In this document: positions 51,313 through 60,561 of the stretch, one piece after another | Position numbering within the stretch: the first letter of the stretch is position 1 | How the letters are laid out: every line of letters starts with the position of its first letter | Assembly (NCBI GenBank): GCA_024640365.1 | Contig: JAHEFE010000003.1 | Location: 1-64,000, forward strand | Origin: Woeseiaceae bacterium | GTDB taxonomy: Bacteria > Pseudomonadota > Gammaproteobacteria > Steroidobacterales > Woeseiaceae | Length of the DNA: 64,000 bases | Direction: 5' to 3' | Notes under the pieces: model-generated | Databases searched by the model: none | The model's input: only the letters and a program-made list of their open reading frames with translations | Told to the model about the DNA's origin: nothing | Translations under genes and position numbers: made by a program

Positions 51313-54222
51313 ATGAGCAGCACCGCAACGATCAAACTCCAGAATCTGGTTCACGAATTGCCGTTGATCCTGCAGGCTCCTGTTGCCGTTTGGTTCGAGA
51401 ATCTGCTCGAAAGACAACCCGGGGCACTTGATCAGAATAGCTCCGCAGTGTCTGTGTTGCCGAACCTGGTAAAGACGCTCGCGTGCAGTGAGTGGGCCGG
51501 AAGGATTTTGCAGCGAGAATGGCAATGGTTCTGCGAGCAACTGCAAAGCGGTACGTTCGCCAAACCTGCATGCGTTGGAGGTCTCGATCGGTTGTGGGAG
51601 GCAGATTCACAAGTTCAGGGGGTTGCCGCATTCAAACGGGAGTTGCGCCGTTACCGCAACCAGCAAATGCTGCACATATTGTGGCGGCAACTCGTAACAG
51701 ACGCATCGCCGGATGAGGCGCTTGCCAGCCTGTCCGGCCTCGCGGACGAGGTCATCATTTCCAGCGTGCGTATTGCCACAGAGCAATTGAAATCGCGATT
51801 TGGCGAACCCGAAGCAAATTCGGGGCAAAGTCCCGGATTGTTGGTATTGGGAATGGGAAAGCTGGGGGGCAATGAACTTAATTTCTCTTCAGATATTGAT
51901 CTGATTTTCCTGCACCAGGCAACCGCCGATACCGCAGGACCGAAAAAAATATCTGCCAACGAATTTTTCGTGCGTGTTGCGCGTGAAGTTGTAGGTTTGC
52001 TTGATGAAGTGACGGAAGACGGATTCGTGTTCCGCGTGGATACCCGCCTGCGCCCCTTTGGTGACAGCGGCCCACCGGTGACCAGTTTTGGCGCACTGGA
52101 ATCTTACCTGCAGCAACACGGTCGAAGCTGGGAGCGTTATGCCTACGTCAAATCGAGGATCATAGGAACGCCGGGTTCTGACGTTGGAGCCAGCGAACTT
52201 GAGGAACAGGTCATAAGGCCCTTTGTCTACAGAAAATATCTGGACTACGGGGTTTTTGAATCGCTGCGGGAAATGAAAGCTATGATTTCCGCAGAAGTGC
52301 AGCGCCGCGAGCTCGTCGATAACATTAAGCTCGGACCGGGTGGCATACGCGAAATTGAATTTGTCGCGCAGTCGATCCAGTTGGTTAGAGGAGGCAGGGA
52401 CAGTCGCTTGCGCGAACGGCAGCTGCAAAAAGTGATGCCACTGCTGGTGCGAGGGCATGCGCTGACGCGCGGCGCGGTCAGTGAGTTGCTTGCCGCTTAT
52501 CAGTTCTTACGTCGTCTCGAAAACTTTATTCAAGGTATTCGTGATGCCCAAACTCATGACTTGCCATCAACCTCCATTGATCAGGCGAGATTGGCCTTGG
52601 CGATGGGTTATACCGACTGGACCGCTTTGTTGCGGGACATTTCTGCTCACCGCAACGCAGTCAGCAAACACTTTGCCGATGTAGTATTTCGTAATGAGAC
52701 GGGCGATGACGAGGGCAGCTTCACTGAGTTGCTCGCGGCGCTCTGGAGTCGGGGCGCGAGTGCCGATGAGTGGCAGGCCATGTTGCAGCAGAGCGGACTC
52801 GGCAATACTGTCGAGCTTGCCCGGATTCTCGTCGATTTCAACAACTCGGTACCGAGTCAGCAGATGGATTCCGAGGCGCGTCGGCGCCTTGCTCAATTCG
52901 TACCAATTTTGCTGAGCCATCTCAGGCAAAGTCGTAAACCGGAGATCGCACTTGGCCGAGTGCTGCGGATTGTCGGCAACGTTGTCAGGCGGAGCGCCTA
53001 CATCGCCTTGCTTAATGAAAACCCGGCAGCGCTTGAGAGACTGGTGACGCTTTGTGACAACAGTGCATATTTAGCGGAAACGATCGCACGCTACCCGTTA
53101 CTGCTGGATGAGTTGCTTGATCCACGGTTGTATTCCACGCAGCTATCCCGGGAGGATATGCGCAATGAGGTTAAGCAACGCCTGGCCTGGCAGGGTGCGG
53201 CTGACAGCGAACAGCAGGTCGAGGTGTTGTGCCAATACCAGCGCGCCACTTTGTTTCGCATTGCTGTTGCGGATATAAGTAATCAGCTACCAGTAATGAA
53301 AGTTAGCGATGCTCTGACAGATATGGCTGAACTAATGCTCGACGAAGCATTGCGGGTGGCTTATCTGGACCTCGTGGCAGCCCATGGTGTGCCAGGCATG
53401 GAAACTGCCGATGGACATCGGAAGGCTGGTTTCGGGGTCGTCGCTTATGGCAAATTGGCGGGCCTGGAATTGTCCTACAAGTCGGATCTGGATCTCGTTT
53501 TTCTGCACGATTCGCGCGGCGACAAGCAGTTGACCGATGGCCCCAGGCCGTTGGATAACAGTATGTTTTTTGCGCGCCTTGCACGACGAGTCGTGCACTT
53601 TCTGACGACCCAGACAGGCTCCGGGAATTTGTACGAAATTGATATGCGGTTACGGCCGAGCGGTCGCTCAGGCTTGATGGTAACGAGCGTAGAAGCGTTT
53701 GAGCGCTATCAGGAAGAAAATGCGTGGACCTGGGAACACCAGGCGCTTCTGCGCAGCAGGCCGGTGGCGGGTAGTGCTGCGATCGCGCGCGAGTTTGAGC
53801 GGGTTCGTGCCGATACGTTGCGTTATCGGGTGGCCCTCGACACGCTGAAGGGTGATGTTCGATCGATGCGGCAGCGGATGCGTAAGGAGCTCGACAAGAG
53901 TGACCACCGAAGGTTTGATCTCAAGCAGGGTCGGGGTGGAATTGGCGATATTGAATTTATCGTTCAATATTTGGCATTGCGCGATGCACGGGCGCATCCA
54001 GCGGTGATTCATTACCCGGATAACATTCGGCAATTAGGTACCCTTTCAGCGGCCGGCTCGCTGGCGGCCAGGACGGCTCGCGAATTGCAGCAAATATATC
54101 AGCGCTATCGGCTACGCCTGCACCGCCTTGCACTGAATGAACAGCCACCCTTTGTTTCGGTGGTGGAATTCGCCAAAGAGCGCGAGGTGGTTAGCCGGGT
54201 ATGGGAAAGTCTTTTCAGTTAG
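51313..54222 (+). CDS. glnE: Glutamine synthetase adenylyltransferase/deadenylyltransferase
   Basis: Bifunctional regulator of 969 residues that adenylylates and deadenylylates glutamine synthetase in response to PII and glutamine. Two nucleotidyltransferase domains are visible: GGNELNFSSDIDLIF near residue 185 (deadenylylase side) and AGLELSYKSDLDLVF near 720 (adenylylase side), each with the G-x-D-x-D metal triad. GPGGIREIEF and GRGGIGDIEF are also family marks. Length is standard. LPS core genes follow, an arrangement also seen in Pseudomonas-like genomes. Confidence 0.95.
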   Translation: MSSTATIKLQNLVHELPLILQAPVAVWFENLLERQPGALDQNSSAVSVLPNLVKTLACSEWAGRILQREWQWFCEQLQSGTFAKPACVGGLDRLWEADSQVQGVAAFKRELRRYRNQQMLHILWRQLVTDASPDEALASLSGLADEVIISSVRIATEQLKSRFGEPEANSGQSPGLLVLGMGKLGGNELNFSSDIDLIFLHQATADTAGPKKISANEFFVRVAREVVGLLDEVTEDGFVFRVDTRLRPFGDSGPPVTSFGALESYLQQHGRSWERYAYVKSRIIGTPGSDVGASELEEQVIRPFVYRKYLDYGVFESLREMKAMISAEVQRRELVDNIKLGPGGIREIEFVAQSIQLVRGGRDSRLRERQLQKVMPLLVRGHALTRGAVSELLAAYQFLRRLENFIQGIRDAQTHDLPSTSIDQARLALAMGYTDWTALLRDISAHRNAVSKHFADVVFRNETGDDEGSFTELLAALWSRGASADEWQAMLQQSGLGNTVELARILVDFNNSVPSQQMDSEARRRLAQFVPILLSHLRQSRKPEIALGRVLRIVGNVVRRSAYIALLNENPAALERLVTLCDNSAYLAETIARYPLLLDELLDPRLYSTQLSREDMRNEVKQRLAWQGAADSEQQVEVLCQYQRATLFRIAVADISNQLPVMKVSDALTDMAELMLDEALRVAYLDLVAAHGVPGMETADGHRKAGFGVVAYGKLAGLELSYKSDLDLVFLHDSRGDKQLTDGPRPLDNSMFFARLARRVVHFLTTQTGSGNLYEIDMRLRPSGRSGLMVTSVEAFERYQEENAWTWEHQALLRSRPVAGSAAIAREFERVRADTLRYRVALDTLKGDVRSMRQRMRKELDKSDHRRFDLKQGRGGIGDIEFIVQYLALRDARAHPAVIHYPDNIRQLGTLSAAGSLAARTARELQQIYQRYRLRLHRLALNEQPPFVSVVEFAKEREVVSRVWESLFS

Positions 54223-54243
54223 CCTATCTGGCGCGCCGGTTGT

Positions 54244-54249
54244 TATAAT
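54244..54249 (+). promoter_or_regulatory. Possible -10 element for the zf-CHCC/LPS gene group
   Basis: Exact TATAAT 33 nt before the GTG start at 54282, just after glnE. No good -35 at standard spacing was found; TTAGCC at 54219 is 19 bp away. Confidence 0.4.
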
Positions 54250-54281
54250 TCGCGGACATTCTTTGTTGCAAGGTAAATCCA

Positions 54282-54500
54282 GTGACAGTTAAAGCCGGTA
54301 CAGTGGATCAGGATCTGATTCCGTCAAACTCCAAACATGAATACGAAGTTGGCCAGCAAGATCTACCATTATCTTGCCCGATGCCTGGCATGTATTTGTG
54401 GAACTCCCATCCGAAGGTCTTTTTGCCCATTCAGGAAACCGGTGAGGCGAAATGCCCATATTGCGGTGCGCGGTACACGCTGCGTGTTTCGAGCGATTAG
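54282..54500 (+). CDS. Zinc-finger (zf-CHCC) domain protein
   Basis: Protein of 72 residues with the C-H-C-C pattern of PF10276: Cys in LSCPMPGM, His in NSHPKVF, and CPYCGARY. Relatives include mitochondrial NDUFS6. It starts with GTG and has AAGG upstream. In related bacteria it lies with ilvE, glnE and LPS genes; ilvE is not here. Confidence 0.87.
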   Translation: MTVKAGTVDQDLIPSNSKHEYEVGQQDLPLSCPMPGMYLWNSHPKVFLPIQETGEAKCPYCGARYTLRVSSD

Positions 54501-54535
54501 CTTGTTAGTACGACAGGCAATGGTGTGCTTAGCTC

Positions 54536-55300
54536 ATGTCGCTCGGTGATATTGCCGCCGCAATAATCACACGCGATGCGGCGGAGACGTTGGCGGCCAC
54601 ACTGGATAGTCTCAAAGACTTGCCTGAGGTCGTTATCTACGACAATGGTTCGACCGATAACACCGCGGAGATCGCTCGTTCCTATATTAACGTGCGTTTT
54701 GTGCAAGGCAATTTCATCGGCTTTGGCCCGACCAAGAATAAAGCCGCGGAGCTCGCTGAGCGAGACTGGATTTTCTCTATAGACGCTGACGAGACATTAT
54801 CTCCCGAATTGGTGAAAGAGTTGGCAAATGCAGCTCTCGATGATTCCAGAGTGCTTTATGAGGTGTTACGGCAGAATTTCATGCTTGGCAAGCATGTCAG
54901 GTATTCGGGCTGGGGTAGCGATTGGCTACCGCGCTTCTACCATCGTAAACATCATCATTATAATGACGCCAACGTACATGAGAAAATCTTGCGGCGAGCT
55001 GATAGCAAAGTGCAGCGGTTTAGAGCTCCAATTCGGCACGCTGCAGTTCGCGAGATGGGTAGTTTGCTGATCAAGATTGAGCGCTATACCGCGATCAGGG
55101 CGGCGGATGCGAGTTCGTTTCTGCCGGTGCCGGTAATCTATTTGAAGTCACTATGGGCGTTTTTTCGAGTCTATATTGTATACGCCGGATTTCTGGATGG
55201 ATGGCGCGGGTTAGTGATTGCCTGGTATGAAGCGACCGGTGTCTTTTTTAAGTACATGCGGGCAGTAGCCAAGTTCAAAGCGAATGATAAAAACTCTTGA
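54536..55300 (+). CDS. Family 2 glycosyltransferase, WaaE/KdtX-like
   Basis: LPS core glycosyltransferase of 254 residues. The GT-A nucleotide-sugar site is seen as AAAIITRDAAETL, VVIYDNGSTDNT and the DxD in FSIDADETL. The middle GWGSDWLPRFY and HEKIL match WaaE, which adds a beta-1,4-glucose to heptose I. A C-terminal hydrophobic region (YLKSLWAFFRVYIVYAGF) associates with the membrane. It is followed by hldD and waaF, so the inner core is the likely acceptor. Confidence 0.86.
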   Translation: MSLGDIAAAIITRDAAETLAATLDSLKDLPEVVIYDNGSTDNTAEIARSYINVRFVQGNFIGFGPTKNKAAELAERDWIFSIDADETLSPELVKELANAALDDSRVLYEVLRQNFMLGKHVRYSGWGSDWLPRFYHRKHHHYNDANVHEKILRRADSKVQRFRAPIRHAAVREMGSLLIKIERYTAIRAADASSFLPVPVIYLKSLWAFFRVYIVYAGFLDGWRGLVIAWYEATGVFFKYMRAVAKFKANDKNS

Positions 55301-55476
55301 TAAAGGGAGTTGCCAATCATTGTGGACAGCACTCTTTGTTGGCTATTGGCAGATGCATTATTGTTACGACCGGTATGCACATATTTAGTTTGTATTGTGC
55401 GCGGAGAGCGGCATGGATATACGGGCAGAATTGTGAGTGCATATATGCCGGAACAACAGACTAAGGGGCAACAAGC

Positions 55477-56424
55477 ATGTACATCGTGACAGGCGGCGCC
55501 GGATTTATTGGCAGTAATCTCGTCAAGGCGCTCAATACCAAGTCATCGGAACCGGTGGTTGTGGTTGATGATTTGACGGATGGGCACAAATTTTCAAACC
55601 TTGCCGATCTCGCTATAGCGGACTATCTCGACAAGGATGAATTTGCCGACTTAATGGAGTCTAACTCTGACTATCTGCAGGATGTTAAGGCGGTATTTCA
55701 TCAAGGGGCCTGTTCGGCGACCACGGAGTGGGACGGCCGATTTATGATGGAAAATAATTATGCTTATTCTCGCGAGCTGCTCCATATTTGCCTCGAGCAT
55801 AAAGTGCCTTTTGTGTACGCGTCTTCAGCGGCTGTTTACGGTGCCAGCCGTTCATTTGTTGAGGAGTCGGCTAATGAGCTGCCGCTAAATGTTTACGGCT
55901 ATTCCAAGCTGTTATTTGATCAGTACGTACGGCGGGTGGCGCTCGGTGCAGAGAGCCAGGTGGTCGGTCTTCGTTATTTCAATGTTTACGGCCCTCGCGA
56001 ACAGCACAAAGGTTCGATGGCCAGCGTCGCCTTTCACTTTAATGAACAGCTGCGCAAGGATGGCGAGGTGCGATTGTTTGAGGGCAGCGCTGGCTACGGC
56101 AACGGTGAGCAGGAAAGAGATTTCGTGTACGTGGAGGACATTTGTGCGGTCAATCTTTGGTTTCTTGAGCACCCCGAGCAGTCCGGTATTTTTAATGTGG
56201 GCACGGGTCGTGCTCAGCCATTCAACGACGTGGCAAATGCGGTAATTGCCTGGCACAAGAGGGGCGCCATACGCTACGTACCGTTTCCTGCCGGCCTCAA
56301 AGAGGCCTACCAGAGTTATACCGAGGCAGATTTATCAGCCTTGCGCGGGGCTGGTTGCGACATTGAGTTTCGATCCGTCGAGGCAGGCGTGAAGGCTTAT
56401 ATGGACGCCCTTTCGGCGGTGTAA
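55477..56424 (+). CDS. hldD: ADP-L-glycero-D-manno-heptose 6-epimerase
   Basis: NADP-dependent epimerase of 315 residues producing the heptose donor of the LPS inner core. The Rossmann loop is [25 protein letters not shown] and the active-site Y-x3-K in [11 protein letters not shown] are typical, as is [18 protein letters not shown]. waaF, which uses the product, starts 4 nt after the stop. Confidence 0.95.
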   Translation: MYIVTGGAGFIGSNLVKALNTKSSEPVVVVDDLTDGHKFSNLADLAIADYLDKDEFADLMESNSDYLQDVKAVFHQGACSATTEWDGRFMMENNYAYSRELLHICLEHKVPFVYASSAAVYGASRSFVEESANELPLNVYGYSKLLFDQYVRRVALGAESQVVGLRYFNVYGPREQHKGSMASVAFHFNEQLRKDGEVRLFEGSAGYGNGEQERDFVYVEDICAVNLWFLEHPEQSGIFNVGTGRAQPFNDVANAVIAWHKRGAIRYVPFPAGLKEAYQSYTEADLSALRGAGCDIEFRSVEAGVKAYMDALSAV

Positions 56425-56428
56425 AATC

Positions 56429-57430
56429 ATGTCTGAATCATCAATACTGGTGGTCGGGCCCTCGTGGATTGGCGACATGGTGATGGCGCAATCCCTGTTT
56501 AAAACGTTGCGTCAGCAAGATCCGCAATGCGTTATTGATGTCCTCGCACCTGGTTGGTCGTTACCCGTAATTGCGCGCATGCCCGAAGTTCGTGAGGGCA
56601 TAATTTCGCCCACCGCGCATGGCGAATTCGCATTGAGCAAGCGTCGCATATTGGGTAAAGCATTGCGCGATCGAGGCTACCAACAAGCCATTGTTTTACC
56701 GCGCTCATTTAAAGCCGCACTACTGCCTTGGTTTGCCCGCGTACCCCGCCGCACAGGTTTTCGTGGGGAAATGCGTTACGGACTGATTAATGACATGCGC
56801 CCGTTTGACACTCGCAAGCTCAATCAGACCGTTAAGCGCTTCGTCGCACTGGGATTGCCTGCGACAGCGAAAATTGATTCGGTTCCGTATCCACAACTCC
56901 TGTCCTCGCAAGAGGGACAGCAGCAAGCGATTGCGGCCCTGCGACTGGCAACGGACAAGCCGGTCATTGCCATGATGCCTGGCGCGGAGTACGGACCGGC
57001 GAAGTGTTGGCCGCTGGAATATTTCGCGGAGTTGGCGACCAAGCTCCACGCTGCGGGCCATGCCGTCTGGCTCTTTGGGTCCGAAAAGGATCGGGTAGCT
57101 GCGGACCAAATCGTGAGTGGCGGCGTTGCCGTTAATTTGTGTGGGCGGACGAACATTGAGCAAGCTGTTGATTTGCTGGCTTATTGCGAGTACGCGGTAA
57201 GCAATGACTCGGGATTGATGCATGTGGCGGCAGCTGTTGGTACGCACGTTATAGCTATTTATGGCTCGACCACCCCTGCTTTTACGCCGCCGCTGAGCGA
57301 TGAGGCCGATGTGCACTACCTCGCCCTCGAATGCAGTCCATGTTTCAAAAGAACGTGCCCGTTAGGGCATTTGAAGTGCCTGCGAGACATAACGCCTGAC
57401 TTGATTATGGAATCCATCAAAAAGACCTAA
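56429..57430 (+). CDS. waaF: ADP-heptose:LPS heptosyltransferase II
   Basis: Family 9 GT-B glycosyltransferase of 333 residues adding the second heptose to the inner core. Marks are VVGPSWIGDMVMAQSL at the N-terminus, RRTGFRGEMRYGLIND, PGAEYGPAKCWP, and the donor site NDSGLMHVAAAVG. A cysteine-rich end (ECSPCFKRTCPLGHLKCL) is usual for WaaF. It is coupled to hldD. Confidence 0.94.
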   Translation: MSESSILVVGPSWIGDMVMAQSLFKTLRQQDPQCVIDVLAPGWSLPVIARMPEVREGIISPTAHGEFALSKRRILGKALRDRGYQQAIVLPRSFKAALLPWFARVPRRTGFRGEMRYGLINDMRPFDTRKLNQTVKRFVALGLPATAKIDSVPYPQLLSSQEGQQQAIAALRLATDKPVIAMMPGAEYGPAKCWPLEYFAELATKLHAAGHAVWLFGSEKDRVAADQIVSGGVAVNLCGRTNIEQAVDLLAYCEYAVSNDSGLMHVAAAVGTHVIAIYGSTTPAFTPPLSDEADVHYLALECSPCFKRTCPLGHLKCLRDITPDLIMESIKKT

Positions 57431-57723
57431 TTGTCGCCAAAATCGCTAAAAATCTTATAATTAGAGGTGAATAGCCATTATTTTGCGAATTCTGTGAAAT
57501 CCGGTTGTGTTAAGTGTGTCCCGCTTCATTTATAGTCAAAAATCGTCGAAAATCGCTAAAAATATACTAACGAGACCATAAAAAACTCTGATTGTGTATC
57601 CTGGTTTCGCCAGCAGGGAGTGTTTTTCGGGATCTTTTGTCTGTAAAATCATTTAACTTCGTCTAAAAGCTGATATTGAGACTCTAAGTATCTATAAAAT
57701 CGAAAAACGTGATTGTTTGATTG
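57431..57723. other. 293-bp AT-rich intergenic region with 15-bp direct repeat
   Basis: Lies between waaF and a leftward GT9 gene (tail to tail), so no promoter is needed. It is much richer in A/T than its neighbours. The 15-mer AAAATCGCTAAAAAT occurs at 57439-57453 and 57549-57563, exactly 110 bp apart. TATAAT follows the first copy. No open frame or T-run hairpin was seen. Confidence 0.55.
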
Positions 57724-58806
57724 CTATTTCACGGTTTCCCAGCCACCCAAAACCAAGTCAATGCGCTCTGTTACCTCCGACACCTGAATGAGTTCCATTG
57801 CGTCGGGATGGCGAACTCGTTGCCCCCAACGCAGATCATCTACCCTCCTGTGTAAATACTTGTGTACGGCATTTGGGTAGGCGTTGACCACCAGTTGCTG
57901 GCTTAGATAGGGACCCGTACGTTGTGGATTGGAGGTTGCATAAAGGCCGATAACCGGGGTGCCAACGGCCGTGGCCATGTGGGCGGGTCCCGAGTCGGGG
58001 CAAAGGACGGCATCGGCACGATCGATCAATGCGAGTAACCGCTTGAGGCTCGTCTTACCCACCAGATTCACTGTATGGCCGTCGGATAATTCAGTGATTC
58101 GGGCAGCGTAATCTTTTTCGAGCTCCGAATTACCCCCTGTGAGCATAATCTGGCAGTTATGCTTATTGCGAGCATGGTTGGCGGCGGCGGCGTAATTTTC
58201 GACGCTCCAATTGCGAAAGTTACGGGAGCGCTGGCTACTGCACGGACTGATTAGCAGGATGGGTTGCGTCGCGCTGACATGTTCGTCAGCAAAAGCTCGA
58301 TCATCGTCCGACAGTGGAATGTCCCAACGCAATGTCTGCGTCGTCACCCCTATATGACTGGCGAATTGCATCATTCCGTCGAGCACGTGTTGTTGATTCC
58401 GCGCACTTATCGCGTGGTTGGTGAAAATCCATTGAAAATCACGCGCGCGCGCTTTGTCGAAGCCGAGTCGAGGCGATGATCTGAGCAGAGCGTAGATGCC
58501 GTTAGCGCGCATTGATGCATGCATACACAGGCAGATATCAAAGTGACGTCCTGTGAGTCGTTTGCGCAACTGTAATAGACCGCCGAGCCCTTTTGATTTA
58601 TCGAAAATGATAAACTCAATGTCGGCTATGTCGCCCAGAAGCTTTGCTTCGGCTTTTCCGATGATCCAGGTGAGTCGAGTTGTCGGCCATTGGTCCTGGA
58701 TTGCACGCGCGACAGCTAATGCATGACAGGTATCGCCTATTGCAGAGAGGCGAATCATGCAAATGTTTTGTGGCGGAGACTTGGTGAATGTTTTTAACAA
58801 TGCCAT
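57724..58806 (-). CDS. Family 9 glycosyltransferase (heptosyltransferase-like)
   Basis: GT-B enzyme of about 360 residues, related to heptosyltransferases I/III. Marks are CMIRLSAIGDTCHALAVARAI, LISPCSSQRSRNFRNW, and the donor site CPDSGPAHMATAVGTPVIGLY. The start is uncertain: ATG 58806 leaves only 16 nt to the divergent kdkA start and has no clear ribosome site; an internal ATG before IRLSAIGD would still yield a full domain. WaaC is the most likely role because waaF is close by. Confidence 0.82.
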   Translation of the reverse strand: MALLKTFTKSPPQNICMIRLSAIGDTCHALAVARAIQDQWPTTRLTWIIGKAEAKLLGDIADIEFIIFDKSKGLGGLLQLRKRLTGRHFDICLCMHASMRANGIYALLRSSPRLGFDKARARDFQWIFTNHAISARNQQHVLDGMMQFASHIGVTTQTLRWDIPLSDDDRAFADEHVSATQPILLISPCSSQRSRNFRNWSVENYAAAANHARNKHNCQIMLTGGNSELEKDYAARITELSDGHTVNLVGKTSLKRLLALIDRADAVLCPDSGPAHMATAVGTPVIGLYATSNPQRTGPYLSQQLVVNAYPNAVHKYLHRRVDDLRWGQRVRHPDAMELIQVSEVTERIDLVLGGWETVK

Positions 58807-58822
58807 ATGAGGAATTTCGAGC

Positions 58823-59554
58823 TTGTCCCACACCGTTGTAAAAACTGCGACCGGAGCCATCCTATACGATCCGGACCTCATCAACCAGATTTCGGAGAGC
58901 ACCTTCAGCAGCGCCGGCTGGCAGCGGGTGCACGCGGTGCAAGGAGCGCTCGGCTCAGCCGGCCGCGGCAATACCTTGATCGTTGCTGATAACCGCAGTG
59001 ATTTTGTGTTGCGGCATTACTTGCGTGGTGGGTTGGTGGGTCGTTTCTTACACGACAGCTATTTGTGGACCGGCCTCGAACGCACCAGGGCATTTTGTGA
59101 GTGGCGCTTGCTTGCATTACTGCACGCGAGAGGATTTCCGGTACCGCAGGCGGCTGCAACACGTGTTACACGACGCGGCATGACATACAGTGCAGATCTG
59201 TTGACGGTACGGATACCGGGTATTCGTCCTTTTTCGGATCGCATTGCCGGTGTTGCCGGTGGCGAGGTGCTCTGGCATAGACTCGGTGCCGTCATCCGTG
59301 AGTTTCATGATTACGGAGTGAATCATGCTGACCTTAATGCCTACAATGTCCAGGTTGACGCGGCAGACAAGATTTATCTACTGGATTTTGATCGCAGTGC
59401 CATTCAACCGGTGGGCTCCTGGGCGCAGTCCAATCTGGAGCGATTACACCGCTCGCTGCGCAAGATTTGCATGCTTGATGCCAGTATTCGGTTTAGCGCT
59501 GCAGATTGGAGCGCATTACTCGAAGGCTATGCCGACAGATCGAGGTTTTCGTAA
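58823..59554 (+). CDS. kdkA: 3-deoxy-D-manno-octulosonic acid kinase
   Basis: Protein-kinase-fold enzyme of 243 residues that phosphorylates Kdo of lipid A. The catalytic loop reads NHADLNAYNVQV (HxDLN) and the metal site LLDFDRS. It starts with TTG with AGGA 9 nt upstream. KdkA is typical of bacteria with a single phosphorylated Kdo. The last 28 nt overlap the convergent acyltransferase. Confidence 0.88.
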   Translation: MSHTVVKTATGAILYDPDLINQISESTFSSAGWQRVHAVQGALGSAGRGNTLIVADNRSDFVLRHYLRGGLVGRFLHDSYLWTGLERTRAFCEWRLLALLHARGFPVPQAAATRVTRRGMTYSADLLTVRIPGIRPFSDRIAGVAGGEVLWHRLGAVIREFHDYGVNHADLNAYNVQVDAADKIYLLDFDRSAIQPVGSWAQSNLERLHRSLRKICMLDASIRFSAADWSALLEGYADRSRFS

Positions 59555-60462
59555 GGATTTGCTTCGCCTGGTTGGGGTTTGAAGCGTCTATGCACCCATA
59601 GATATTGCTCTGGGCAAAGTCGAATGCGCTCTTCCAGGATCTCAACGAAACGTGTCGTGTCTGCGACAGGGTCGCCGCTGGGAAAGTTTTCGAGCCGGGG
59701 GAGGACGGTAATTTCGTAACTGTCGTCAGCCAGTCTACGCGGGAAGAAAGGCAGAACGACAGCATTTCCCAGCTTGGCCAACGTGCTGGTGGCGGTATTG
59801 GTCATGGCTGGGATGCCGAAAAAAGGAATGTTGGCAGCGTTCTTCCGGCGGTAGTTTTGATCCGGCGCATACCATACCGGCACGCCCTGCCGAAGGCTGC
59901 GCACCATGCTTTTGATGTCACTTTTCTCGATAGTGGTGCGAACTGATCGGCCGCGCGCGCGGCGCAACAGCTCAGTGACGAACTCACTACGGTTCTTCCG
60001 GTAGACGGCATCTGGCGCCGGGCTATGGAAGCGGAGAACTCGCCCGCTGGCTTCAAGAGTCGTAAAGTGACCGGTCAGCAAAATAATGCTGCGTCCTTCT
60101 GCGAGTGCCTGTTCGATATGTTCCGCACCGTGAAATTGAGTAATGCCTAATAGGCGTTTATCGCTTGCCCACCAGCCCAGTCCGATTTCGATGATTGATA
60201 TGCCGAGCGCCCCGAAGTGGCGCCTTACCAGTTGCTGCCGTTCCTGCGCAGACAGCTCTGGAAAGCACAACTCGAGATTGCGTCTTACAACGCCGCGTCG
60301 TTTGCCCGCAAGCCGGTAAGCAATCCGACCGATGCCACGACCAATCGTAAACTGGATTCGCAGTGGCAGTAGGCTGACGGTTCTCAGCAGGGCAAGACCC
60401 AGCCAGACGGGCCAGTGCCTCGGCGCCCAGAATCGGTAAAGTGATTGTTGCTTGTCGGTCAT
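59527..60462 (-). CDS. LpxL-family lipid A late acyltransferase (copy 1)
   Basis: Lysophospholipid acyltransferase of the HtrB/LpxL type, 311 residues. Start is ATG 60462 (MTDKQQ); the longer frame to 60513 lacks support. A hydrophobic N-terminus anchors it. The catalytic HxxxxE is in LTGHFTTLEASG; YRKNRSEFV and APDQNYRRKN are acyl-donor or Kdo-lipid-binding segments; VHRRFK ends the domain. A second homologue is encoded 99 nt upstream. Confidence 0.86.
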   Translation of the reverse strand: MTDKQQSLYRFWAPRHWPVWLGLALLRTVSLLPLRIQFTIGRGIGRIAYRLAGKRRGVVRRNLELCFPELSAQERQQLVRRHFGALGISIIEIGLGWWASDKRLLGITQFHGAEHIEQALAEGRSIILLTGHFTTLEASGRVLRFHSPAPDAVYRKNRSEFVTELLRRARGRSVRTTIEKSDIKSMVRSLRQGVPVWYAPDQNYRRKNAANIPFFGIPAMTNTATSTLAKLGNAVVLPFFPRRLADDSYEITVLPRLENFPSGDPVADTTRFVEILEERIRLCPEQYLWVHRRFKPQPGEANPYENLDLSA

Positions 60463-60561
60463 GCTGCCTGAATTGTGGTTAAAGTGACCAGTAACTGATC
60501 GATATGGTTGCATGATAACGAAAGCCGAGCTGCGTATGAAATCTGCCGAAAATGCCTGGTT

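Noticed and set aside
54230-54244. TGGCGCG-CCGG-TTGT after glnE as a sigma-54 promoter
   Set aside because: The essential -12 GC is GT; a TATAAT overlaps it and explains promoter function better.
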